A stretch of 64,000 bases of DNA from Streptomyces bathyalis (GTDB lineage: Bacteria; Actinomycetota; Actinomycetes; Streptomycetales; Streptomycetaceae). The stretch spans positions 1,116,001 through 1,180,000 of the forward strand of contig NZ_CP048882.1 in NCBI RefSeq assembly GCF_015910445.1, written 5' to 3'. A model generated the notes under the pieces. That model worked only from the letters and a program-made list of their open reading frames with translations. It had not been told where the DNA came from and made no database searches. This document shows positions 9,088-17,775 of the stretch, in pieces (the stretch's first letter is position 1; each line of letters starts with the position of its first letter). The position numbers and the translations under genes were made by a program.

Positions 9088-9929
9088 CAGGGCTGCACCA
9101 GCCCGTCGTAGGCGTCGGGACGGCGGTCACGGTAGAAGGCCCACTGCTGGCGCACCTCTTCGATCAGGCTGAAGTCGAGGTCGCGCACGATGAGTTCCTC
9201 TTCCTTGTCGCTCGCGACGTCGCCGACGAACTGGCCGCGCGGATCGACGAAGTAGCTCGTGCCGTAGAAGTCGTTGTCGCCGTACTCCTCCTGGCCGACG
9301 CGGTTGATGGCGGCGATGAAGTACTCGTTGGCGACGGCGGCGGCGGGCTGTTCCAGCTGCCACAGGTAGGAGGACAGGCCGCGGTGCGTGGCCGACGGGT
9401 TGTAGACGAGCTGCGCGCCCGCGAGGCCGAGGGCGCGCCAGCCCTCCGGGAAGTGGCGGTCGTAGCAGATGTAGACGCCGACCTTGCCCACGGCTGTATC
9501 GAAGACCGGCCAGCCGACGTTTCCCGGCTTGAAGTAGAACTTCTCCCAGAATCCCTTGACCTGGGGGATGTGGTGCTTGCGGTACTTGCCGAGGAAGGTG
9601 CCGTCGGCGTCGATGACGGCGGCGGTGTTGAAGTAGAAGCCCGACTGCTCCTTCTCGAAGACGGGGACGACGACGACCATCCCCGTCTCGCGTGCCAGCT
9701 CCTGCATCCGCCGCACGGTCGGGCCGTCCGGCACGGGCTCGGCCCATTTGTAGTGCTCGGGATCCTGCACCTGGCAGAAGTACGGGGCGTTGAAGACCTC
9801 TTGGAATCCGATGACCTTGGCGCCCTGCCGGGCCGCCTCGCGTGCGTGCTGCTCATGCTTCTCGATCATCGATTCGGTGTCGCCTGTCCAAGTCGCCTGC
9901 ACGAGGGCGGCGCGCACAACATCGGGCAT
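9087..9929 (-). CDS. nitrilase-superfamily N-carbamoyl amide hydrolase (beta-ureidopropionase-like)
   Basis: A 280-residue carbon-nitrogen hydrolase with the E-K-C triad: E44 in GFQEVFN, K118 in GKYRKHH and C155 in YICYDRHF. HHIPQVKGFWEKFYFKPGN is characteristic of the N-carbamoyl-beta-alanine/N-carbamoyl-D-amino acid amidohydrolase branch. It would remove CO2 and ammonia from the ring-opened product of the hydantoinase. The start at 9929 (MPDVVRAAL) is preceded by AAAGGAGC at good spacing; an in-frame start further upstream lacks this. It is the first gene of the operon, so the promoter should lie in 9930-10156. Confidence 0.9.
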   Translation of the reverse strand: MPDVVRAALVQATWTGDTESMIEKHEQHAREAARQGAKVIGFQEVFNAPYFCQVQDPEHYKWAEPVPDGPTVRRMQELARETGMVVVVPVFEKEQSGFYFNTAAVIDADGTFLGKYRKHHIPQVKGFWEKFYFKPGNVGWPVFDTAVGKVGVYICYDRHFPEGWRALGLAGAQLVYNPSATHRGLSSYLWQLEQPAAAVANEYFIAAINRVGQEEYGDNDFYGTSYFVDPRGQFVGDVASDKEEELIVRDLDFSLIEEVRQQWAFYRDRRPDAYDGLVQP

Positions 9930-9988
9930 GAGCAGCTCCTTTGCCGGGAGGTCAAGGCCATTCGACACGCGTAGATCCACGTGAGAAT

Positions 9989-10008
9989 GTGACCGTAGGT
10001 CGGGTCAC
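9989..10008. promoter_or_regulatory. inverted repeat upstream of the pyrimidine/hydantoin operon
   Basis: GTGACC and GGTCAC are separated by eight bases, 60-80 bases before the amidohydrolase start in a 227-base gap that otherwise shows nothing. It could be an operator. No regulator gene lies next to it. Confidence 0.35.
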
Positions 10009-10156
10009 GCACGGTGGCAAGGGCATCTGCGCCACGTCGCCCGAACGATCTGGCTTTCCACGGACGTGCCGACGGGCGGCCCGCAGCGGCGCGCACACTC
10101 GTCCACCAGGCAGAACCGCCGGCGGCGGTGGCGCACGCCGATCCCTGGCCGCGCCG

Positions 10157-11548
10157 TCAGGGGGCTCCCGGCACGCCGGGAACTCCCGCGGTCCGAAGGG
10201 CGTCGGCGACCCTGCGGCACTGCTCCTCGGACAGTGCGCGTGCGGCGTCCAGGACGAGGCCGACCAGCACCGCCGGGGCGGCGAGCGCCACCTGGGCGGC
10301 TTCCGCGGGCGTACGGGCACGGATCACGGCGGCCAGCAGCTCGGCGGCCTCGGCCTGGCGGCCCGCCCGGTCCAGGGCGAGTGCGGCCTCCGCGATCTGC
10401 TGCGGCGGCCGGTGCACGCCCTGACGCAGCATCCGCGCGCTGTCCCCGGCGCGGCCCAGGGAGGAGAGCGCGTCGGCTGCGGCGGCGAAGGCGTCCACGG
10501 GCAGGGCCGCTGCCTCCCACAGCAGGATCCCCGCGTCCGATGCCATGCCGCGCCTGTGCAACTCCTCGACCAGCGCGGCGAATCGGAGCGGCTCCCGGCT
10601 CGCGGCGTCGGACAGCAGCGCGTGCGCCTCACCCCCGCTTCCCTCCCGCCGCAGGCGGAGGAGCCGCTCGGCGGACTCCTCCGCGACTGCCCGCGCCTCG
10701 GCGACGTCCCCGGGTGCGGGTACGTCGGCGGCTGCGCGACGCCGCACCGCCCCGGCGAACCGTGCGCCGCGCGGGGCCGGTTCACCTGTCGCGGCGGCGC
10801 CCGCGTCCTCGGCCGTGCGGGGAGCGAGGTCGGGCGAGGGAGCGCCGGGAGGCACTATCGCGACGGGCCCGGAGGCGTCCGCTTCGTCTTCGGCGGGGGC
10901 ACCGGCGAAACGCGAACCGCCCGTGCGCAGCCGCCTGTTGGGGCGCGCGGGGGCGTCCGGAGGGGCAGCCGGCTCGCTGTGCCCGGGGACGTGCGCCGGC
11001 TCGCCCCGCTCCTCCCCCGCGGGGTCGTCCCCCGCGGGGTCGTCCAGCGCGTCGTCCAGCGCGGCGTGCCGGGCGCGCAGTTCCGCGCGACGCGCCTCGG
11101 CACGTGCGAGATGGTCCCGCGCCCATGCCAGTTCCGCGCCGCCGTCCGGCTCCAGCGCCCGCACGCGCGCCGCCGCCTCGGCCAACTCCCCCTCCACGAG
11201 GGCGAGTCGGCTCCGGAGCGCGGGATCGCCGCCGGCCCGGACGTCGTACGCGGCGGTCGCGGCGGAGTGCAGCCGGCGCAGGCGCTCCTGCGCCCACGTT
11301 GCGGCGCCGGGCCCGTGCAGGTGGCCGAAGTCCTCGATCAGCGAGGCCACGACGTCCCACGGCGGGACCTCACGGGCCGACAGGCAGTCCCGCAGACCCT
11401 GTGGGTCGTGAGCGCCGAAGACCGCGTACCAGCCGGCATCAGGGTCCAACTGCCCGATCAGCGCGGCCAGTTCGGCAGCGAAGGTACGAACCGGCTCCAG
11501 AGTCTGCCGGGTGGTCGCGGAAGCGGGCACATCTGACATGCCCCGCAT
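10157..11548 (-). CDS. hypothetical alanine-rich protein
   Basis: A 463-residue protein with no family I can name. The first 110 residues are compact (ETL-free start MSDVPASATTRQ, then LIGQLDPDAGWYAVFGAHDPQG and EVPPWDVVASLIEDFGHLHG). Residues 115-185 are Ala/Arg/Glu-rich and probably helical or coiled. A Pro/Ala-rich low-complexity linker of about 120 residues follows. The C-terminal 170 residues look like repeated helical hairpins (LRFAALVEELHRRGMASDAG, DALSSLGRAGDSARMLRQG), resembling TPR/PPR-like arrays. No signal peptide or membrane segment is present. Starts at 11548 and 11539 are both possible. Similar proteins are common lone genes in Streptomyces. Confidence 0.7.
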   Translation of the reverse strand: MRGMSDVPASATTRQTLEPVRTFAAELAALIGQLDPDAGWYAVFGAHDPQGLRDCLSAREVPPWDVVASLIEDFGHLHGPGAATWAQERLRRLHSAATAAYDVRAGGDPALRSRLALVEGELAEAAARVRALEPDGGAELAWARDHLARAEARRAELRARHAALDDALDDPAGDDPAGEERGEPAHVPGHSEPAAPPDAPARPNRRLRTGGSRFAGAPAEDEADASGPVAIVPPGAPSPDLAPRTAEDAGAAATGEPAPRGARFAGAVRRRAAADVPAPGDVAEARAVAEESAERLLRLRREGSGGEAHALLSDAASREPLRFAALVEELHRRGMASDAGILLWEAAALPVDAFAAAADALSSLGRAGDSARMLRQGVHRPPQQIAEAALALDRAGRQAEAAELLAAVIRARTPAEAAQVALAAPAVLVGLVLDAARALSEEQCRRVADALRTAGVPGVPGAP

Positions 11549-11649
11549 TGCACACCCGCCGTGTTACAGCGAGTGTGACGGGAATGCTACGGGCGGTTTT
11601 CGTCCCGCTCCCCGCGACCGTCCGGCCTTGCCGGCTTCTCCCGATGTCC

Positions 11650-13476
11650 CTACTTCGAGGGGCGCACCACCATGGCCGAGCCGCCGCCGCGGCGCTCCTT
11701 CTCCGCCGCGGCGAGCCACCGTCCGTCAGGCAGCGGCTGCACGGCCGTCGCCGCGCCCAGCTCCTCGATCTTGGTGAAGGCATGGCCGAGATCCTCGAGC
11801 TCGGGCCGCAGATCGCTGTTCCACAGCTTCGGCTCGATCTCGGTCTTCGCCGCGTTCCGCTGGCTGGCGCGGGGCGCGTTGATGGCCTTGTCCAGCGGCA
11901 TGCCGCGGTCCACGTGGTTGATCATGCTCTGCAGCACCGTGGTGATGATCGTGGCGCCGCCGGGCGATCCGAGCGCGAAGGCGGGCTTGCCGTCGTCGAG
12001 CACGATCGTCGGCGACATGGACGAGCGCGGACGCTTGCCCGGACCGGGCAGGTTCGGGTCGTGCACGTCCGGGTCGGCGGGCGCGAACGAGAAGTCCGTC
12101 AGCTCGTTGTTGAGCAGGAAGCCCCGTCCGGGGACGGTGATGCCGCTGCCGCCGGTCTGCTCGATCGTCAGGGTGTAGGAGACGACGTTGCCCCACTTGT
12201 CGGCCGTCGTCAGGTGCGTGGTGCTGTCGCCCTCGTAGGTCGTCGGCGCGGCCTTGTCGCCGGAGCCGCAGTCCGCGGGATCGCGCGGATCACCCGGCGC
12301 CACGGGGCTCTTGAGCACCTTGTCGTCCTTGATGAGGCAGGCACGCGAGTCGGCGAAGCGCTGCGAGAGCAGTTCCTCGGTGGGCACGTCCTCCGCCGAA
12401 GGGTCGCCGACCCAGCGTCCGCGGTCGGCGAAGGCGACGCGGCTGGCCTCGATGTAGCGGTGCAGCAGCTTCTTCTCGCTGAGCTTGCTCAGGTCGCCGC
12501 GCTCCAGGATGTTCAGGGCCTCGCCGACGGTGGTGCCGCCGGAGGAGGAGGGAGCCATGCTGAAGACGTCCAGACCGCGGTACCGGGTGTGCGACGGCGC
12601 CTGCTTCCTGACCTCGTACGCCTTCAGGTCGTCGCGCGTCAGATCGCCCGTGCGCACCTTGTCCCCGCTGTCGGGGTCGACCGGGGGCTTGCGCACGGTC
12701 TTGACGATGTCGTCGGCGATCGCCCCGTCGTAGAGCTGCCCTGTGCCCTTGCGTGCTATCGCGTCGTACGTACGGGCCAGATCCGGGTTGCGCATCGTGC
12801 TGCCCGTCTCCGGCAGCTTGCCCCCGGGCATGAACAGGTCGACGGTGTCGGGGAACTTGCGGAAGCGCTCCTCGTTGTCGGCCGTCTGCTGGCGGAAGGT
12901 CTTGTCGACGGTGAAGCCGTCGCGCGCCAGCTTCCCGGCAGGGGCGAGGACCTTCCCCATCGACTTGGTGCCCCACTTGCCGAGGGCCTTCTCCCACGTG
13001 GCGGGCGTGCCGGGAGTGCCCACGCTGAGACCGCTGGTGACGGCCTCGTCGAACGGAATGGGCTTGCCGTCCTCCTGGAAGAGTTTCGCGTCGGCACTCT
13101 TCGGTGCTGTCTCCCGGCCGTCGAGAGTACGGATCTTCCCGTCCGCCGCGTTGTAGGAGACGAAGTACCCGCCTCCGCCGAGTCCCGCCGAGTAGGGCTC
13201 GGTGACGCCGAGCGCGGCGGCCGTGGCGACGGCGGCGTCGACGGCGTTGCCGCCCTGCTTGAGCACCTTGATTCCCGCGGCGGACGCATCGGCGTCCACG
13301 CTGGAGACGGCGCCTCCGTAGCCGACCGCTACGGGCTTCTTGGCCGGCTCGTGCCCGCCGTCCTGACCACTTCCGGTGAGGGCGGGCGCGGCTGCCGCGC
13401 CCACCGTGGCGACGGCCGCGGTGGCGGTGATCACGGCGAAGAGTCTGACGGAACGGCGGTTGGTCATGCGCCGCAT
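11650..13476 (-). CDS. ggt: secreted gamma-glutamyltransferase
   Basis: A 608-residue Ntn-hydrolase precursor. Residues 1-35 form a signal peptide (RRSVRLFAVITATAAV, Ala-rich cleavage region). GGNAVDAAVATAAALGVTEP and SAGLGGGGYFV are large-subunit landmarks. The autoprocessing and catalytic threonine is T419 in GDSTTHLTTADKWGN, and LGSPGGATIITTVLQ matches the small-subunit oxyanion region. It would hydrolyse or transfer the gamma-glutamyl group of glutathione and related peptides outside the cell. The ATG at 13476 is preceded by AGGAGG. It is transcribed alone; the gene at 13604 is divergent. Confidence 0.95.
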   Translation of the reverse strand: MRRMTNRRSVRLFAVITATAAVATVGAAAAPALTGSGQDGGHEPAKKPVAVGYGGAVSSVDADASAAGIKVLKQGGNAVDAAVATAAALGVTEPYSAGLGGGGYFVSYNAADGKIRTLDGRETAPKSADAKLFQEDGKPIPFDEAVTSGLSVGTPGTPATWEKALGKWGTKSMGKVLAPAGKLARDGFTVDKTFRQQTADNEERFRKFPDTVDLFMPGGKLPETGSTMRNPDLARTYDAIARKGTGQLYDGAIADDIVKTVRKPPVDPDSGDKVRTGDLTRDDLKAYEVRKQAPSHTRYRGLDVFSMAPSSSGGTTVGEALNILERGDLSKLSEKKLLHRYIEASRVAFADRGRWVGDPSAEDVPTEELLSQRFADSRACLIKDDKVLKSPVAPGDPRDPADCGSGDKAAPTTYEGDSTTHLTTADKWGNVVSYTLTIEQTGGSGITVPGRGFLLNNELTDFSFAPADPDVHDPNLPGPGKRPRSSMSPTIVLDDGKPAFALGSPGGATIITTVLQSMINHVDRGMPLDKAINAPRASQRNAAKTEIEPKLWNSDLRPELEDLGHAFTKIEELGAATAVQPLPDGRWLAAAEKERRGGGSAMVVRPSK

Positions 13477-13603
13477 TGGAGCCTCCTGACGGGACGGGTC
13501 AGCGAAGACTAGCCCGCCGCCGAAGACGCGTCAGCACCGGTGCTGCGCCGATCCCGCCGACTCCCCTGCACCCTGTTCGCCTGCGCATGTACGCTGCCGC
13601 ACC

Positions 13604-14386
13604 ATGACGGTGAACCTGCCTGCTCTCGTGCTGGGTGTCGTCGCGGTGGCGCTCGCCGTCGCGCTGGGCTGGTTCGCGCGCAATTATCTGGCGCAGCGCG
13701 GATTGAGCCGCAAGCAGCGGTTCTTCGGACTGCCGCACCACTCCGAGTGCCTGATGGTCGTCAACCGGGACGCGGCCACCGCCGAGTGGTCGGTCGCCCG
13801 CAACGACGTCTTCGCGCTGCTGGAGCTGTCCGCCGTCGTCAAGGAGTGCGGAGCGAACGCGGACGTCATATCCCACGACATGGCGCAGCAGGGCTTCGGG
13901 GAACGCACCGAGTTCTGCATCGGCGGGCCCGTCTCGAACCGGCGCATGGCGGCCCATCTGCAGTCCCTGCTGCCGGGCGTCCACATCGACACCGAGACCG
14001 GCAGCAGCCCGGACCGGGGCGCGTTCACCATCGGCGGCGAGCGTCATCTGCTGGAGCCGGGCGTGCGCGAGCACGTGCTGCTCGCCCGCCTCACCGCCGG
14101 GCAGAGCGACGCCGCCCGCCCCGTGTTCCTCCTGTGCGGACAGCGTTCCGTCACCAACCAGGCCGCCGCTCGGTATCTGGCCCGGAACCAGGACCAGCTG
14201 ACGCGCAAGTACGGGGCCAACGGGAACTTCTGCGTGCTGCTGAGGGTCGTCAACTCCCAGGCGTACGGGGCGGACGTGGTCGAGCTCGTCGCCGACGTCA
14301 CCCGCGCCGCGACCGCGCCGCCGGTCTCCGCCGCCGCCGATCCGGACTCAGGCGGACGTCGCGGCAGCCACCGGGCGAAGAGCTGA
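13604..14386 (+). CDS. membrane-anchored protein of unknown function
   Basis: A 260-residue protein. Residues 5-27 are one hydrophobic helix (LPALVLGVVAVALAVALGWF), making it a probable signal anchor. The rest is soluble and alternates beta and alpha segments: SECLMVVNRD, FALLELSAVVKECG, TEFCIGGPVSNRRMAAHLQ, HLLLARL-type strands, PVFLLCGQRSVTNQAAARYL and a final VVNSQAYGADVVELVADV. The two Gly-rich turns (CIGGPVSN and LCGQRSVTN) look related to each other and could mark a repeated Rossmann-like half, but I cannot name the family. TACGCT lies eight bases before the ATG, compatible with a near-leaderless transcript. Confidence 0.75.
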   Translation: MTVNLPALVLGVVAVALAVALGWFARNYLAQRGLSRKQRFFGLPHHSECLMVVNRDAATAEWSVARNDVFALLELSAVVKECGANADVISHDMAQQGFGERTEFCIGGPVSNRRMAAHLQSLLPGVHIDTETGSSPDRGAFTIGGERHLLEPGVREHVLLARLTAGQSDAARPVFLLCGQRSVTNQAAARYLARNQDQLTRKYGANGNFCVLLRVVNSQAYGADVVELVADVTRAATAPPVSAAADPDSGGRRGSHRAKS

Positions 14387-14475
14387 AGCACCGGGAGCGC
14401 CAGGACCACCCACGGCCCGCACGCCCCCGCACCTCGATTCGGGAAAGTGCGGCGTCCCCCGGCTCGCGATCGGGC

Positions 14476-14916
14476 TCACACCTCGGAGAACTCCGCATAC
14501 AGCTGCGACAGCTCCGGAGTGCCGGTCTCCGCCCACGAGGCCCCTTCCTCCAGGACGTCCAGCTCCCGGCCCGAACCGAGCCGCACCACCGGCTGACCGT
14601 CCTGCCGCAGCCGCCACTCGGCGCCGGCGACCGTGCGTACGAGGACCGTTCCCAGGTACAGGCCCGCGTCGCTGCCGAGCCACGGTGTGATCTCCGGGTC
14701 CTCGCGCCAGCGCGGCAGGAGCTGGTCAAGGGCCGCCAACGACTCGGCCGTGTCGTCGAGTTCGACTCCCGCGTCCCCCGCGTGGTGCCGCAGCAGTTCG
14801 CATTCCGAGAGAAGCTGCGCGGCGCCCTCCGGGTCGCTGGACACCGCGTCCGCGATCGAGGCGTTCTGCGCGTCGCCGTGCCGCTTACGCCAGTTGTCCA
14901 GGAAGGGGATGTTCAT
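14476..14916 (-). CDS. DUF6278 family protein
   Basis: A 146-residue acidic cytosolic protein (MNIPFLDNWRKRHGD start, then EGAAQLLSECELLRHHA, PWLGSDAGLYLGTVLVR, GAEWRLRQDGQPVVRLGSGRE). It resembles small Streptomyces proteins of the DUF6278 group; role unknown. The frame extends upstream through unrelated sequence, and 14916 is chosen because the conserved MNIPF start falls there. It converges on the gene at 13604; a CCGCAC/GTGCGG stem in the gap may be the shared terminator. Confidence 0.7.
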   Translation of the reverse strand: MNIPFLDNWRKRHGDAQNASIADAVSSDPEGAAQLLSECELLRHHAGDAGVELDDTAESLAALDQLLPRWREDPEITPWLGSDAGLYLGTVLVRTVAGAEWRLRQDGQPVVRLGSGRELDVLEEGASWAETGTPELSQLYAEFSEV

Positions 14917-15113
14917 GCGGTTCAGAGTGTCATCCCCACATGGGCGAGCACCACAGGCACGCTGTGCATCGACAGGCGTGCGGAAAAAACGGTGGGTGTC
15001 CCGACTGGACACCTTGACGCCGCTTTGCCGTCTCTCTACCTTCACCGGGCCTCGGTCGAATCGGGGCGCGCGGAAAGGGTGTTGGTGCCGGACGAAGAGA
15101 GAGGACCGTCGGC

Positions 15114-16925
15114 GTGCGCAGACGTCTGTGGAGTGTTCCCCTCGTGATCCTGCTGACCCTCGCGGGTGCCCCCGCGGTAGCGGTCGCGGAAGACCGCACG
15201 ACAACGACCGACGAAGAGCCGCTCCCTCTGGAGCGGCTCTTCGACAACCGGGCGGTGAGCGACGACGCACGTCCGGGTGAGGCCGACTTCGACGGGGCGG
15301 GCAACTCCCTCTCCGCGCAAGACCTCAAGGCCGCCGGCTGGGAGCCCGGCCGCCTGCTCGGGCTCGACTCCGCAGCACTGCGCTGGCCCCACACGCAGCC
15401 GGGACGGCCCGACAACGTACGCGCCGACGGGCAGCAGGTCCGGGTCAGCGGATCCGGAAACGCGGTGTCGTTACTGGTCGCTGGCACCTCCCGCAGCGGC
15501 GGCCCCGGCGCGGGCGTCACCGGCACGGGCACCATCCGCTACTGGGACGGCTCCTCGTCCACGTACACGCTGAACGCTCCCGACTGGCGCGGCGGTCCCC
15601 TCGCGACGAAGGCCGTCGCCCTGCCGCACATCAACACCCGCTCCGGCACGCCCCTGACGGAGAAGGCCAAGCTGTACGCGGTGACCGTTCCGGTCCGCGA
15701 GGGCCGCTCCGTCCGGTCGGTGACCCTTCCGCGCGACGCGGGTCCGGAAAGCGATCTGCACGTCTTCGCCGCGTCGGTACGGCGGCAGGAACCGGCATGG
15801 ACGGGGAGCTGGACCACGAGCACCGCCGGCTACACCACCGTCGGCCCCTGGACGGATCAGACGCTCCGTCTCGTCGTGCACACCTCCGCCGGCGGCTCGC
15901 GCACGCGGATCCGGCTGGCGAACACCTTCGCCTCGGCGCCGGTCGAGATCGGGCGGGCCTCCGTCGTCGTGCAGAGCGAGGGCGCCACCGGCAGGGGGCG
16001 GCCGGTGAAGCTGCAATTCGGCGGCCGTGACGGTGTGGTGATGCCCGCGGGGGCGCACGCGGTGAGCGATCCGGTCGGCTTCCAGGTGCCCGCGGACAGC
16101 AATCTGCTGGTGAGCATCCATCTGCCGGGTCCTGTGGCGGCCGCGCCGGTGCACAGCGCGACCAGCCAGCGCAGCTACGTCAGCGCCAGTGGCAGCGGTG
16201 ACCGCACGGGAGACCAGGAAGGGGCCGCCTTCACGGGCTCGTTGGAGGTGTGGCCCTTCCTGACGGGCGTCGACGTGCGGGGCGGCCCCGGATCCGTCGT
16301 CGCGTTCGGTGACTCCATCACCGACGGGGTGCGCTCCACGACGGACACCAACCGGCGCTGGCCGGACGTGCTGGCGCGGCGGCTGCGCGCGCAGCAGGAG
16401 GTGCCGAAGTACGGAGTGCTCAACCAGGGGATCTCCGCCAACCGCGTCGTCTCCGACCGCTACCCCGGCGACGGAGTCAGCGACGACACCGGCGGCGTCA
16501 GCGCCCTGCACCGGCTGGAGCGTGACGTGCTGGCGCACACGAACGCACACACCGTCGTCGTCTTCGAAGGCATCAACGACGTGCGGTGGGGCGCCTCGGC
16601 GGAGGAGGTCATCGCGGGCCTGAAGGAGGTCGCCCGCCGCGCGCACGAGCGCGGACTGCGCGTCGTCGGGGCCACGCTGACGCCCTGTGAGGGCTACAAG
16701 GACTGCTTCCCGGAGGTCGAGGCCAAGCGCAGCGCCGTCAACGCCTTCGTCCGCGACAACAAGGGAACCTTCGACGCGGTGCTCGACTTCGACGCGGTCG
16801 TACGGGACCCGGCGCGCCCGCAGCGGATGCTGCCCGCGTACGACAGCGGGGACCATCTGCACCCGGGCGACGCGGGATACAAGGCGATGGGCGAGTCGGT
16901 GGAGCTGAAGAAGCTCGTGCCCTAG
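15114..16925 (+). CDS. secreted SGNH/GDSL-family esterase or lipase, carries a TTA codon
   Basis: A 603-residue exported hydrolase. The first 26 residues are a signal peptide (RRRLWSVPLVILLTLAG, AVAVAEDR). An N-terminal beta-rich region of about 380 residues precedes an SGNH domain, with block I VVAFGDSITDG, block II NQGISANRV, block III FEGINDV and block V DHLHPGDAGY (Asp and His of the triad). It would cleave esters on an extracellular carbohydrate or lipid. The GTG at 15114 follows GAGAGGACC. Codon 120 (bases 15471-15473) is TTA, very rare in such genomes and read by the bldA tRNA, so expression may be tied to development. Confidence 0.9.
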   Translation: MRRRLWSVPLVILLTLAGAPAVAVAEDRTTTTDEEPLPLERLFDNRAVSDDARPGEADFDGAGNSLSAQDLKAAGWEPGRLLGLDSAALRWPHTQPGRPDNVRADGQQVRVSGSGNAVSLLVAGTSRSGGPGAGVTGTGTIRYWDGSSSTYTLNAPDWRGGPLATKAVALPHINTRSGTPLTEKAKLYAVTVPVREGRSVRSVTLPRDAGPESDLHVFAASVRRQEPAWTGSWTTSTAGYTTVGPWTDQTLRLVVHTSAGGSRTRIRLANTFASAPVEIGRASVVVQSEGATGRGRPVKLQFGGRDGVVMPAGAHAVSDPVGFQVPADSNLLVSIHLPGPVAAAPVHSATSQRSYVSASGSGDRTGDQEGAAFTGSLEVWPFLTGVDVRGGPGSVVAFGDSITDGVRSTTDTNRRWPDVLARRLRAQQEVPKYGVLNQGISANRVVSDRYPGDGVSDDTGGVSALHRLERDVLAHTNAHTVVVFEGINDVRWGASAEEVIAGLKEVARRAHERGLRVVGATLTPCEGYKDCFPEVEAKRSAVNAFVRDNKGTFDAVLDFDAVVRDPARPQRMLPAYDSGDHLHPGDAGYKAMGESVELKKLVP

Positions 16926-16936
16926 GCACTGGCCGG

Positions 16937-16975
16937 GAAGGGGCGTCACGCGGAACCGCCCGCGGGCGCCCCTTC
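16937..16975. terminator. bidirectional hairpin between SGNH hydrolase and exonuclease III
   Basis: GAAGGGGCG (16937-16945) and CGCCCCTTC (16967-16975) are perfect nine-base arms between two convergent stop codons. Confidence 0.7.
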
Positions 16976-16985
16976 TCCCGTCCGG

Positions 16986-17765
16986 TCAGATGTCCAGGTC
17001 GACGACGACGGGGGCGTGGTCGGAGGCTCCCTTGCCCTTGCGTGCCTCCCGGTCGACGTAGGAGTCCTTCACGGCGGCCGCGAAGGGGGCGTTGCCGTAG
17101 ACGAGGTCGATGCGCATGCCCCGGTTCTTGGGAAAGCACAGCTGCCGGTAGTCCCAGTACGTGTACGGGTGGTCGTACTTGAGGGCGCGGGGCATCACGT
17201 CGGACAGGCCCTCCTGGCGCAGCGCCTTCAGCGCGGCCCGCTCCGGCTCGGTGACGTGCGTGGAGCCCTCGAAGACGGACCGGTCGTAGACGTCCTCGTC
17301 GGTGGGGGCGATGTTGTAGTCGCCGAGTATCGCGAAGGGGAGGTCGCCGGACACCTCGTGCCGGGCGGTCCGGCGGAGCGCCTCCAGCCACTGCAGCTTG
17401 TAGTCGTAGTGCGGGTGGCCGACCTCGCGCCCGTTGGGCACGTAGACCGACCACACGCGCACACCGCCGCACGTCGCCGCGGCGGCGCGTGACTCCTGGC
17501 CGCCGTCGTACGCCGGGCCCTCGGGCAGGCCGATGACGGTGTCGGCCAGGCCGACGCGGGAGAGCACCGCGACCCCGTTCCACCGGCCGTCGCCGTTGAC
17601 CAGCGACTCGTAACCCAGCGCCTTGACCTCGGCGGAGGGGAAGGCCTCGGCGGAGCACTTCAGCTCCTGGAGGCAGATCACATCGGGGCCGGAGGACTCC
17701 AGCCACTCCAGCAGCCGCGGCAGACGAGCACCGACGGAATTGACGTTCCAGGTCGCGATACGCAT
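16986..17765 (-). CDS. xthA: exodeoxyribonuclease III (AP endonuclease)
   Basis: A 259-residue EEP-fold nuclease. It contains MRIATWNVNSVGAR at the start, DVICLQELK with the metal-binding Glu, VYVPNGREVGHPHYDYKL, AILGDYNIAPTDEDVYD with Asp/Asn, RIDLVYGN and the final SDHAPVVVDLDI with the catalytic Asp-His. It cleaves abasic sites and removes 3' blocks in DNA repair. The frame extends ten residues further upstream, but the family begins at MRIATWN, so 17765 is used. Ten bases separate it from the upstream MBL-fold gene, suggesting one transcript. Confidence 0.95.
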   Translation of the reverse strand: MRIATWNVNSVGARLPRLLEWLESSGPDVICLQELKCSAEAFPSAEVKALGYESLVNGDGRWNGVAVLSRVGLADTVIGLPEGPAYDGGQESRAAAATCGGVRVWSVYVPNGREVGHPHYDYKLQWLEALRRTARHEVSGDLPFAILGDYNIAPTDEDVYDRSVFEGSTHVTEPERAALKALRQEGLSDVMPRALKYDHPYTYWDYRQLCFPKNRGMRIDLVYGNAPFAAAVKDSYVDREARKGKGASDHAPVVVDLDI

Positions 17766-17775
17766 GCCGTGAAAT

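Noticed and set aside
10066..13512. A 1148-codon open frame on the plus strand
   Set aside because: It runs antisense to the hypothetical protein and gamma-glutamyltransferase genes. Its translation is Arg/Pro/Ala low-complexity with no domain. Long antisense frames are expected in very G+C-rich DNA.
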